Source: Gemmiger formicilis (lineage in GTDB: Bacteria; Bacillota; Clostridia; Oscillospirales; Ruminococcaceae). From it: a stretch of DNA of 64,000 bases. The DNA lies in the NCBI RefSeq assembly GCF_018784445.1, contig NZ_WQOH01000015.1, positions 1 to 64,000 of the forward strand. Reading direction: 5' to 3'. The first letter of the stretch is position 1. The number at the start of each line of letters is the position of its first letter. Positions 42,983 through 50,494 of the stretch are shown piece after piece. Made by a program: the position numbers and the translations under genes. A model generated the notes under the pieces. That model worked only from the letters and a program-made list of their open reading frames with translations, searched no databases and was not told the origin of the DNA.

Positions 42983-43927
42983 CGCCGCCATCTTGAATTT
43001 GCGGTACTGCTTGACGGCAAAGTGGTCCGGCTCCCGTTCCTCCAACTGAGAAAAAAGCAGGTCCACCGGGCTTTGATAGGTTTCGTCGTCCTCTCTGGCT
43101 TCACTGGCATTGATAAGGTCCAGAAGTGTGATGAAGTTCTTTTCTTCCTCCGTGGCCTCGTACCAGATGTAGCCGATCAGTGCGGAATAATAGAGGCGTT
43201 CCGCTTTGACCCAGAAATCTTCGGAAGATTTTTCACCTTCGCCCTTCGTGTTCATAATCAAGGCGTTCACCAGCTTTAAGATATCCTTCTCTGACCGAAT
43301 GTAGGCCAGAGGGTTGTATTTCATGGATTTTCGGAAGTTTATCAGGTTGAGGCACTTAATACGATATTTCTTCCGTTCCAGGAAAGTGCCGATCTCCGGC
43401 AGCAAAGTTCCTTTCGGATCGGTGCAGACATAGGACGAATGGGCTTGCAGCAGAGATGGCTTACAGAAGAACCGTGTCTTGCCGCTGCCGGAACCACCGA
43501 TTACCAGAATGTTTTTGTTTCTGGCATACTTTGGCTGTTTTGGGCGGCTCGCCATTGTGATCCGCTCCGTCTGCGTCATGGGGATGTTCTGAAAAAAGTT
43601 TTTGTCCATGTAGGGAGCAATATCTGCCGCCGTACCCCAGCGGGCAGAGCCATATTCCATGCCGTGGCGGTATTTCTTGGCGTTTTTGCCTTTCAGGTAG
43701 ACCGCTATGCGAAGGACCACCGCACCGGCTATGCCGATCAGCAGGTCCGTGGGATGGAAACTTAGCCACGGAGAGGAAAGCGCTGCCGTGAAGCCGTCCC
43801 AGATAGAAAGTAGCTTGCCAGAGAGGTCAGCACCGGGCGCAAGCCGGAAAGCCTGTGCCAGCTTATCGAAGGGATACACGAACAGAAGATACGGAAGGTT
43901 CAGCAAAAATATTTTTTTCATATTCAT
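42983..43927 (-). pseudogene. 5' fragment of TraG/VirD4 coupling protein
   Basis: This holds membrane anchors (about 1-80) and Walker A (LVIGGSGSGKTRFF), with CTDPKGTLL after it. The intact frame ends at GCG GCG within ...KFKMAAG; beyond it, IME DNA adds a few foreign residues and a stop at 42962. Walker B is in the fragment at 26486-27298. The ATG at 43927 overlaps the PcfB stop. A coupling protein links relaxosome and channel, so its loss should block ICE transfer. Confidence 0.93.
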
Positions 43928-44415
43928 CTCTGCACGCTCCGATCTTTGACCTTTACTTTCTCCCGGTCAATGGTGCGGTGTTCCGTTTTCTCCGCCGCCT
44001 GTTCCTTCGCCTGGGACAGCCGCTCCCGGATGGAGGGCTTTTCCTCACGGTTCATTTTCCGGCTGGCAAACTCCTGAAACGCCGCTGTGATGGCATCCGC
44101 GTCCCGGCTTTTGAAAAAGACCAGGTAACGGGGCTGCTCTGCGGCGGTGTCCTTCTTCAAGGCAAAATCCACATGGTATTTCTTCGCCACACGGGAGAAA
44201 GCCTTGATATTCTTGTCACTGATCTCTATATTAGCAAGACCGGCGTTCTGGCTGGCAAGCTGTTTAAGGCTCTGCCTGCCGCGGTAGATTTTTGGCTTCT
44301 GGCTTTTCTGGATTTCCTCCAGGAACTTTTTGACGGCCTTTTCAAAGACCTGCTCACTTAGCTTGGCTCCGTCAACAATGAGCGTTACGGCGCCCCGCGT
44401 TACTTCCTCTTGCAT
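43924..44415 (-). CDS. pcfB: PcfB/DUF3801 family protein (163 aa)
   Basis: It begins MQEEVTRGAVTLIVDGAKLS and continues as a DUF3801/PcfB domain (about 1-120), then the KPSIRERLSQAKEQAAE tag and a basic end. In pCF10, PcfB is the accessory protein of the PcfC coupling protein that helps bind the relaxosome; here it precedes the traG-like gene and overlaps it. Confidence 0.88.
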   Translation of the reverse strand: MQEEVTRGAVTLIVDGAKLSEQVFEKAVKKFLEEIQKSQKPKIYRGRQSLKQLASQNAGLANIEISDKNIKAFSRVAKKYHVDFALKKDTAAEQPRYLVFFKSRDADAITAAFQEFASRKMNREEKPSIRERLSQAKEQAAEKTEHRTIDREKVKVKDRSVQR

Positions 44416-45312
44416 TTAGCCTCGCCCCCTTTGCCCGTCCCCGTACATATCGTGCTGCACCAGGGAAGAATAGTAGCTGTTGATGGTGGTCGGGGCGTTA
44501 TACAGCGCCGCCAGAAGGTATTTCTTGATATTGCGGACATAGGTGGTGTTGTCCTTCATACAGTCCATGACATACTGAACATGGGAACTGTCCAGCTTCA
44601 TAAACCGGGACTTTACCACCTTTGCCGGATAATCATCTCCGGCAATGCGGATGACTTTGCGGGCAGAACATACGGTATCCACGATCAGGTCAACGATTTC
44701 GTCAAGCTGCTCACGGTCGATATGGCTGTCCTGCACCAGATAGCTGTACTCGATGTTGTCCAAAATCACTTCACGATAACATTCTCTGGCTCCCATCCGA
44801 TCCATTCCCATCCTTGCCCCTGCGGGGGTAGGGGGATTTGATGGGATAGGATTTGATATCTCCGTACTTGATAAATCAGTCTTTGTTTGATTAGTATTTA
44901 ATTGTGCGGGGTTTTCCGTACACGGTTCCGCCGTATCCGGGATACCCATATCCGGGTTTTCCGTATATGGCTTTGCCGTACCCGGTAAAGGCGTACCTGG
45001 GCTTGACGGCGGCTCGCACTGAGGCATTTCGTAAATGACATACTCGGTATCCGTGATCTTGCCTTTTTCATCCCGAAGCTGGGTGCGCCGGATATACCCG
45101 TGGGTTTCCAGCTCCTTCAATGCCGCACCGATGCTGTCCACACCTTCCCGGCAGATCGCCGCAAGACCTCTGGTGGTGTAATTCCACTCGTCAGGGAGTG
45201 ACAGCATCATGGACAGCAGCCCTTTGGATTTCAGGGTCAGCGTCCGATCTTTCAAGTGATGGTTCGACATGACCGTATAATCACGGGTCTTTTCAATACG
45301 AAAAACAGCCAT
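44416..45312 (-). CDS. DUF6017-like replication initiator / HTH protein (298 aa)
   Basis: A winged-helix N-terminal domain (about 1-95, MAVFRIEKTRDYTVMSNHHL) is followed by a low-complexity linker with PYTEN/CTENP repeats (about 100-150). A C-terminal region (about 175-290, RECYREVILDNIEYSYL, then MDCMKDNTTYVRNIKKYLL) resembles DUF6017 replication proteins of this ICE group. It is at the head of the transfer operon and likely starts replication of the excised ICE. The repeats in the linker are imperfect copies of the same 12-15 residues. Confidence 0.82.
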   Translation of the reverse strand: MAVFRIEKTRDYTVMSNHHLKDRTLTLKSKGLLSMMLSLPDEWNYTTRGLAAICREGVDSIGAALKELETHGYIRRTQLRDEKGKITDTEYVIYEMPQCEPPSSPGTPLPGTAKPYTENPDMGIPDTAEPCTENPAQLNTNQTKTDLSSTEISNPIPSNPPTPAGARMGMDRMGARECYREVILDNIEYSYLVQDSHIDREQLDEIVDLIVDTVCSARKVIRIAGDDYPAKVVKSRFMKLDSSHVQYVMDCMKDNTTYVRNIKKYLLAALYNAPTTINSYYSSLVQHDMYGDGQRGRG

Positions 45313-45481
45313 CTTCGCACCTCCTTCCTGTGAAAATAAAAAGTGTTGATTTTAAGCGGTTTAACCGTCTGTATGCCTCCATAGCCTCCCGCATGGGAAA
45401 ACATCCACGCTCTGTTCAGAACGCAAGCCACGGAGGAAGAAACAGAAGATTTTCCGCTGATTTTGATACATTTTGGGGCGG

Positions 45482-46003
45482 CTACCTCTCACGGTCTTTA
45501 TGGTCATAGTGGAGATCGCCGGAAAGCACCTTCGCATGGTTACGGATTTTGATATGTCCCTTTTCCTGATTTTCCAAAGCCTTGCTGTATCCGTTGTCGG
45601 TCAGGAACAGGCGCATTTTCTCACCCTTCCAGCCAACAGGCGAGTCATGGGTAAGAACATCAAAGACGATCATGTGTCTGGTCGCCGGGTCGAAACGCTC
45701 CAATGCCATAATGTCATGGCCGGATAACTTCTGCGCCCCGGATCGTTGTCTGGCTTCTGCCAGCATTTCCCCGATGGTGCGGGCCTTCTCCGGCAGACGG
45801 TATTCGGTCTGCACCTTGCGGATCAAATCCATGCGCTCCTGATCCGACAGGGGACGGAGCTTGTCCAGAAGGCCTTCCGCCGTTTCTTTCGTTGCCGGGT
45901 TCGGCGCATAGCGCCATGTCATGTAAATCTCATTCAGGGCAGCGTTCTGATTGGTACTTTCAATCTGAAACACCATCCTCATTTCTGCTTCTGTCAGTTT
46001 CAT
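45482..46003 (-). CDS. Unrecognised conserved ICE protein (173 aa)
   Basis: A soluble protein with an N-terminal helical part (MKLTEAEMRMVFQIESTNQN) and a C-terminal beta-like part (RHMIVFDVLTHDSPVGWKGE, then MRLFLTDNGYSKALENQEKG). It is the gene between the right-hand xis and the replication protein, and probably belongs to an early-expressed unit. I do not recognise a family. A 170-bp spacer with no gene follows it. Confidence 0.65.
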   Translation of the reverse strand: MKLTEAEMRMVFQIESTNQNAALNEIYMTWRYAPNPATKETAEGLLDKLRPLSDQERMDLIRKVQTEYRLPEKARTIGEMLAEARQRSGAQKLSGHDIMALERFDPATRHMIVFDVLTHDSPVGWKGEKMRLFLTDNGYSKALENQEKGHIKIRNHAKVLSGDLHYDHKDRER

Positions 46004-46033
46004 TGCCAGCCTCCTTCAAAAATGGGTATAAAA

Positions 46034-46066
46034 AAACGCCATAGGTTTTTTGAGCCTACGGCGTTT
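46034..46066 (-). terminator. Terminator behind the right-end xis gene
   Basis: AACGCCATAGG and CCTACGGCGTT form an 11-bp stem (one mismatch) around 46034-46066. On the minus strand the stem is followed by a run of seven T, ending the excisionase-like transcript. Confidence 0.75.
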
Positions 46067-46076
46067 CTTGCAATAT

Positions 46077-46286
46077 TCACAATTCCAAACTTTCCAGCCA
46101 CTCGTCAAAAGATTTCTTGGAGACGCGGATCGCATTTCCTATGCGGACGATTCTGAACTCCTCCTGCTTGACGAGCTGATATGCGGTTGTGCGACCGATG
46201 TTGAGCATGGCCGCAATCTGTTCCACGGTATATGTGCGCGGTTCCGGCAGTGACTTTTTCTCTTTCTTGTCCATAGTAACCTCCAT
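46077..46286 (-). CDS. Second excisionase-like HTH protein (69 aa)
   Basis: TYTVEQIAAMLNIGRTTAYQ and IRVSKKSFDEWLESLEL closely match the left xis (1930-2136). No integrase follows it: the neighbour is the unrecognised 45482-46003 gene. It may be a working excision factor placed at the right arm or a leftover from a recombined element. GGAGG-like GGAGGTTACT precedes the ATG at 46286. Confidence 0.8.
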   Translation of the reverse strand: MEVTMDKKEKKSLPEPRTYTVEQIAAMLNIGRTTAYQLVKQEEFRIVRIGNAIRVSKKSFDEWLESLEL

Positions 46287-46357
46287 GTATTTGCCTTGTC
46301 ATTTTGACTAAGGGAGTGGAGAATGGCAGTAGCAATCGGCTTTGGCTGGGTGTCCTC

Positions 46358-46375
46358 TTGCTAAGAATTTGCTAA
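46358..46375 (+). repeat. Two TTGCTAA arm-site candidates at the ICE right end
   Basis: TTGCTAA at 46358-46364 and 46369-46375, 11 bp apart, followed by TAGGACC. Together with three copies at the left end and one before the left att, they form a consistent set of putative integrase arm sites. Confidence 0.5.
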
Positions 46376-46510
46376 TAGGACCACCCAACGGACACATAAA
46401 ACTGTGTCAGAATAGGTGTTTTGCACCATAAAGTTCGTTTACTACAAGTCATTCTGCGTAAGGGATGATATTGGAAGTTACATCCGAACCGTGTATCACA
46501 TGGTAAGCCA

Positions 46511-46557
46511 TACTCCTAAGGGGAAGGCCGGGGGTTCGAATCCCTTTTGGCGCGCCA
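46511..46557 (+). other. Right att site: 3' half of the chromosomal tRNA-Arg(CCT)
   Basis: It reads as tRNA positions 32-76: loop CTCCTAA (46513-46519), stem GGGGA, T-arm GGGGG/CCCTT around TTCGAAT, acceptor TTGGCGC, G and CCA. It is followed by its terminator. No 5' half is present. This copy borders the housekeeping chromosome and is probably the original 3' end of the host gene. Confidence 0.8.
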
Positions 46558-46566
46558 GATAATAAC

Positions 46567-46604
46567 GCCGAAAGCCTTTGTTTTCAAGGGTTTTCGGCTT
46601 TTTT
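46567..46604 (+). terminator. Terminator of the chromosomal tRNA-Arg remnant
   Basis: GCCGAAA (46567-46573) pairs with TTTCGGC (46592-46598), with a GCC/GGG-rich inner part, followed by TTTTTT. It is placed ten bases after CCA. The 240 bp beyond, to the tRNA-Tyr terminator, shows no gene. Confidence 0.7.
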
Positions 46605-46841
46605 ATTGAGCAGTAAAAGAAAAAATAATCAAGCTTCGCTTAGAGAGGTTTTTCTCTTTTATTGCTGCAAGGTGTTCTTCTCGTACAGGGCGATAGCAAA
46701 CTCAAGCATCCATTTTCCGGCTGAATCAGAAGCCACTTCCTCAAAGCGTTCTGAAAACAGCGGAAAAAATTCTGATTTTTCTCAAGAAAACGGCCCACTC
46801 CCCTGCCACAATTCAGAATTTTGCGGGAAGATGAGGCAATA

Positions 46842-46875
46842 AAAAGGATCCGCAACCTAAGTTGCGGATCCTTTT
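46842..46875 (-). terminator. Terminator of tRNA-Tyr
   Basis: AAAAGGATCCGCAAC (46842-46856) and GTTGCGGATCCTTTT (46861-46875) are perfect complements around a 4-nt loop, starting three bases after the tRNA 3' end on the minus strand. Confidence 0.9.
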
Positions 46876-46877
46876 GG

Positions 46878-46959
46878 TGGGAGCTGGTGGATTCGAACCA
46901 CCGAAGCATTAAGCAGCAGATTTACAGTCTGTCCCCATTGGCCACTCGGGAAAGCTCCC
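46878..46959 (-). tRNA. tRNA-Tyr (anticodon GTA)
   Basis: The acceptor stem is GGGAGCT/AGCTCCC with A73. The anticodon stem-loop is CAGACTGTAAATCTG with anticodon GTA, there is a long variable arm as expected for bacterial tRNA-Tyr (class II), and the T-arm is GGTGG TTCGAAT CCACC. CCA is not encoded. Confidence 0.96.
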
Positions 46960-47104
46960 ATATTCTGTTTTGTGTCTGCCGTGTCTCCCGGCGACGTATG
47001 TTATTATAGCAAAGCAGATTCTAAATTGCAAGCCCTTTTTTAAATTTTTTTGCGATTTTTTCAAAAAAGTTTGTTTCCGTCGCAGCATCGTGTAAAAACT
47101 TTTC

Positions 47105-47139
47105 TTGACATCCGGTTTGGGTTAGCGTACATTTATAAT
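47105..47139 (+). promoter_or_regulatory. Promoter of the phosphofructokinase gene
   Basis: TTGACA (47105-47110) and TACATT (47128-47133) are 17 bp apart; a better -10 TATAAT (47134-47139) lies just beyond. The exact -10 is ambiguous. It lies 35-65 bp before the ATG. Confidence 0.6.
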
Positions 47140-47171
47140 ATAGTATAAATACAGCATTGGGAGGTTTTACT

Positions 47172-48248
47172 ATGGCGATTCGTGTTGGTATCCTTACTTC
47201 CGGCGGCGACTGCCCCGGCCTGAACGCCACCCTGCGCGGTGTGGCAAAGGCCCTTTATCACCGCATGGGCGACAAAGTCGAGATCGTCGGCATCATGAAC
47301 GGCTACGACGGCCTGATCAACGGCAACTACCGTGAGATGTCCCCCGACGAGTTCTCCGGCATCCTGACCGTGGGCGGCACCATCCTGGGCACCAAGCGTA
47401 CACCCTTTAAAAAGATGCGCGTGGTCGAGGACGACAAGGTGGACAAGGTCGCCGCGATGAAGAAAAACTACCGTGCCGCCAAGCTGGACTGCCTGCTCTG
47501 CCTGGGCGGCAACGGCACCCACAAGACCGCGAACCTGCTCAGCCAGGAAGGGCTGAACATCATCGGCCTGCCTAAGACCATCGACAATGATATCTATGGC
47601 ACCGACGTCACCTTCGGCTTCCACACTGCCGTGGACATTGCCACCGAGGTCATCGACCGCATCCACACCACGGCGGGCAGCCACAGCCGCGTGATGTGCA
47701 TTGAGATCATGGGCAACAAGGCCGGCTGGCTGACGCTCTACGCCGGCATTGCGGGCGGCGCAGATATCATCCTGCTGCCCGAGCTGCCCTACGATATCAA
47801 GAAGGTCGCCGCCGCAGTCGAAAACCGTGCCAAGGCGGGCAAGAACTTTTCGATTTTGGCCGTGGCCGAGGGTGCGTTCTCGGTGGAAGAGGCCAAGATG
47901 AAGCGCAAGGAGTGGACCGCCAAACGTGCCGAGGCCGGTTACACCACCGCCACCGCCCGCATTGCAAAGCAGGTGGAGGAGCTGACCGGTGCCGAGACCC
48001 GCATCTGCGTACCCGGCCACATGCAGCGCGGCGGCAGCCCCAGCGCCTACGACCGCGTGCTGGCAACCCAGTTTGGCTCCTACGCGGCCGGGCTGGTGGC
48101 GGACGAGCATTACGGCGTGACCGTCGCCATGGTCAACCGCCACGTCACCGCCAACCCGCTGGCCGACATTGCCGGTAAGACCCGCGGCGTGCCCGGCGAC
48201 TGCGATATGCTGAACGTCGCCCGCGCTATGGGCATCAGCCTGGGCTGA
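47172..48248 (+). CDS. pfkA: 6-phosphofructokinase (358 aa)
   Basis: This converts fructose-6-phosphate to fructose-1,6-bisphosphate in glycolysis. GILTSGGDCPGLNATLRG forms the nucleotide loop, PKTIDNDIYGTD holds the catalytic Asp, and CVPGHMQRGGSPSAYDR binds sugar phosphate. The phosphoryl-donor loop reads LGGNGTHKTA: the Gly that favours ATP over PPi is kept, but the usual Asp before it is Asn. The ATG at 47172 follows GGGAGG. Confidence 0.93.
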   Translation: MAIRVGILTSGGDCPGLNATLRGVAKALYHRMGDKVEIVGIMNGYDGLINGNYREMSPDEFSGILTVGGTILGTKRTPFKKMRVVEDDKVDKVAAMKKNYRAAKLDCLLCLGGNGTHKTANLLSQEGLNIIGLPKTIDNDIYGTDVTFGFHTAVDIATEVIDRIHTTAGSHSRVMCIEIMGNKAGWLTLYAGIAGGADIILLPELPYDIKKVAAAVENRAKAGKNFSILAVAEGAFSVEEAKMKRKEWTAKRAEAGYTTATARIAKQVEELTGAETRICVPGHMQRGGSPSAYDRVLATQFGSYAAGLVADEHYGVTVAMVNRHVTANPLADIAGKTRGVPGDCDMLNVARAMGISLG

Positions 48249-48266
48249 TTTTTCCGCAAAATATCC

Positions 48267-48312
48267 AATCCCCGCTCCTCTGCCGCCCGCGGCACAGGGA
48301 GCGGGGATTTTT
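48267..48312 (+). terminator. Terminator of pfkA
   Basis: AATCCCCGCTCC pairs with GGAGCGGGGATT and is followed by TTTTT. It begins 19 bp after the stop codon. Confidence 0.85.
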
Positions 48313-48370
48313 ACATCTGCGGCGCTGCCGGGTCGTCGAGAACGCCGTCTCTTCCCCTACGACACGCCAA

Positions 48371-48398
48371 AAGGCCGCCCCTTTGCCGGGGCGGCCTT
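48371..48398 (-). terminator. Terminator of the fructose operon
   Basis: AAGGCCGCCCC (48371-48381) and GGGGCGGCCTT (48388-48398) are perfectly complementary and lie 16 bp beyond the fruA stop on the minus strand, followed by TTTT. Confidence 0.8.
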
Positions 48399-48413
48399 GC
48401 ATGGTTTCTGTGC

Positions 48414-50339
48414 TTATTCTTCCACGTACTCTTTCTTCAATAGGCTCAAAATCAGCGCACCCACCGCCGAACCGACGGCCAGGGCGACGACGTAGAGCAG
48501 GGCATGATCCACGACCGGGAACACGAAGATACCGCCGTGGGGTGCGCGCAGGGCGCAGCCGAACACCATCGAGAGCGAACCGGCCAGCGCCGAGCCGATG
48601 ATGCAGCTGGGCAGCACACGCAGCGGGTCTGCGGCCGCATAGGGGATCGCTCCCTCGGAGACAAAGCAGAGACCCATGACATAGTTGACAATGCCGTTGC
48701 GGCGCTCGTCGGGGCTCCACTTTTTGGGGCAGAAGGTGGTGGACAGCGCGATGGCGATGGGCGGGACCATGCCGCCGACCATAACAGCCGCCATGACCTC
48801 GTAGTTGCCGGCAGCCAGCGCCGCCGTGCCGAACACATAAGCCGCCTTGTTGAAAGGGCCGCCCATGTCAATGCTCATCATACCCGCGACGATTGCTCCC
48901 AGCATCACCTTGGACGTGTCGCCCATGGCGTTCAGCCAGTCGGTCATGGCCGTGTTGATGATGCCCATGACCGGGTTGATGCCGCACATGACCAGACCAG
49001 TGACGAGGATACCGCCCAAGGGGTAAATCAGCATCGGGCGGATGCCGTTCAGGCTGGCAGGCAGCTTCTCGGTGATTTTCTTGAGGAACTGCACAATGTA
49101 GCCCGCGGCGAAACCGGCCAGCAGCGCCGCCAGAAAACCGCCGGAAATGCCGGTGGTGTCACCGCTGGCAAGGCCCGCAAAGTTCGTGCCGTTCATGGCC
49201 AGCACGCCGCCCGCAAAGCCGACGGCCAGGCCCGGGCGGTCCGCAATGGACATGGCGATAAAGCCTGCCAGAATCGGCAGCATATAGCCGAACGCCGCGT
49301 TGCCCACGGTCTTGAAGAAGGCCGCCACCGGCGTGTTCATGCCAAAGTTAGAAGGGTCAATGGTGTAATCGTCCAGCAAAAATGCCAGCGCGATCATGAT
49401 GCCGCCGCCCACAACGAAGGGCAGCATATGCGATACACCGTTCATCAGGTGCTTGTACAGGCTGTGACCAAGGCTGTCGCTCGCACCGCCTGCGCTCTGC
49501 TGGGCCTTGGCCCCGGCTTCGGCGCGGTAGATGGGCGCTTCGCCGTGGGCAATTTTCTTGATAAGCTCCTCCGGTTTGTGGATGCCGTCATCCACGCGGG
49601 CAAAAATGACCGGCTTGCCGTCAAAGCGGGCCGTCTCGACATTCTTGTCCGCCGCAATGATGATGCCGTCGCAGGCGGCGATTTCCTCGGGCGTCAGCAC
49701 GTTTTTCGCGCCGTCGGAGCCGTTCGTTTCAACTTTCGTGGGCAGACCCAGCTTGTCCCCCATCTTGGTCAGGGCCTCGGCGGCCATGTAGGTGTGGGCA
49801 ATGCCGTTGGGGCAGGCGGTGACGGCCAGCACGCGGTAGCCGCTCTGGCGGATTTCCTGCTGGGTAAAGCTTTCCTCGCCGAACTGGGCATCCTCCTGCG
49901 CGTCGATGGCGTCCAAAAATTCAGCGGGCGTCTTGGCGGCACGGAGCTTTTCGACAAAGTCGTCGTTCATCAGCATCTGCATCATGCGGGCCAGCATATC
50001 AATGTGCAGGCTGCCGTTTTCCGGCGCAGCAATGGCAAACAGCAGGTCGGTCTTGCCGTCGTCGTCAGGGTTGTACTGCACCGGGGCGCTCAAACGCAGG
50101 GCGGCCAGGCTGGGGCGGGTCACGCAGGCCGTGCGGGCGTGCGGGACCGTGATGCCGTTGTCCACATAGGTGGAGGCTTCGGCTTCGCGGGCGTAGAGGG
50201 CCTTTTTGTAGGCGTCCTTGTCGGTGATGTTGCCGTGGGTGGCCTGCAGCTCCACGAGCTTGTCAAGGATAGCGGCCTGGTCGGGTGCCGCAACATCCAG
50301 CGCGATGGACTGCGCAGTGAACAGTTCCGTGATACGCAT
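48414..50339 (-). CDS. fruA: PTS fructose transporter IIABC (641 aa)
   Basis: This imports fructose and delivers it as fructose-1-phosphate. IIA (about 1-145) has phospho-His in DNGITVPHARTACV. IIB (about 165-265) has phospho-Cys in VTACPNGIAHTYMAAEAL. IIC (about 295-640) has many membrane helices (PFVVGGGIMIALAFLL and others). It is the last gene of fruR-fruK-fruA. Domain order IIA-IIB-IIC is normal. Confidence 0.96.
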   Translation of the reverse strand: MRITELFTAQSIALDVAAPDQAAILDKLVELQATHGNITDKDAYKKALYAREAEASTYVDNGITVPHARTACVTRPSLAALRLSAPVQYNPDDDGKTDLLFAIAAPENGSLHIDMLARMMQMLMNDDFVEKLRAAKTPAEFLDAIDAQEDAQFGEESFTQQEIRQSGYRVLAVTACPNGIAHTYMAAEALTKMGDKLGLPTKVETNGSDGAKNVLTPEEIAACDGIIIAADKNVETARFDGKPVIFARVDDGIHKPEELIKKIAHGEAPIYRAEAGAKAQQSAGGASDSLGHSLYKHLMNGVSHMLPFVVGGGIMIALAFLLDDYTIDPSNFGMNTPVAAFFKTVGNAAFGYMLPILAGFIAMSIADRPGLAVGFAGGVLAMNGTNFAGLASGDTTGISGGFLAALLAGFAAGYIVQFLKKITEKLPASLNGIRPMLIYPLGGILVTGLVMCGINPVMGIINTAMTDWLNAMGDTSKVMLGAIVAGMMSIDMGGPFNKAAYVFGTAALAAGNYEVMAAVMVGGMVPPIAIALSTTFCPKKWSPDERRNGIVNYVMGLCFVSEGAIPYAAADPLRVLPSCIIGSALAGSLSMVFGCALRAPHGGIFVFPVVDHALLYVVALAVGSAVGALILSLLKKEYVEE

Positions 50340-50372
50340 ACGATTTGTCTCCTTCGTTTGTTTCTATTGAGG

Positions 50373-50410
50373 TGTAGGGGCCGGGCATACCCGGCCCTCG
50401 GCTTTATGGG
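50373..50410. repeat. Short palindromic intergenic repeat, copy 1
   Basis: TGTAGGGGCCGGGCATACCC followed by GGCCCTCGGCTTT lies between fruK and fruA. The related copy at 63939-63975 differs by only a few bases. It can form a GGGCCGGG/CCCGGCCC hairpin. It is a dispersed extragenic palindrome. Confidence 0.7.
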
Positions 50411-50450
50411 AAATGCGCATTTATGGCTAAGTTGCGGGCCGCACGTCTTT

Positions 50451-50480
50451 GCAGGGGCGGATACTTGCATCGGCCCCTGC
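50451..50480. repeat. Inverted repeat between fruK and fruA
   Basis: GCAGGGGC (from 50451) and GCCCCTGC (to 50480) face each other across a short AT-richer loop, directly before the fruK stop on the other side of the REP-like copy. It may act as a partial terminator reducing fruA expression. Confidence 0.5.
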
Positions 50481-50494
50481 AAGTCACGGTCTAC

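Larger units (their letters stand above)
281..46520. mobile_element. Tn1549-like integrative conjugative element integrated at tRNA-Arg(CCT), carrying a nested IME
   Basis: The borders are two copies of the 10-bp core TACTCCTAAG, the anticodon loop region of tRNA-Arg(CCT), at 281-290 and 46511-46520. Each copy is followed by a T-arm, acceptor strand and CCA. Inside are int-xis, a MobC/relaxase pair, and a type IV secretion operon in the order known from Tn1549/CTn-type elements of Clostridia. The cargo cassette at 3.6-8.9 kb sits between the sigma gene and mobC, the place that, from memory, holds the vanB operon in Tn1549. The nested IME adds 15.7 kb, so the ICE proper is about 30.5 kb. The coupling-protein gene is split by that IME, so this copy is probably not self-transmissible as it stands. 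Confidence 0.85.

Noticed and set aside
44870-45010. Repeated GGGTTTTCCGTA-like units considered as a CRISPR-like array
   Set aside because: The units are irregular, lie in frame within the linker of the DUF6017-like gene, and have no unique spacers.
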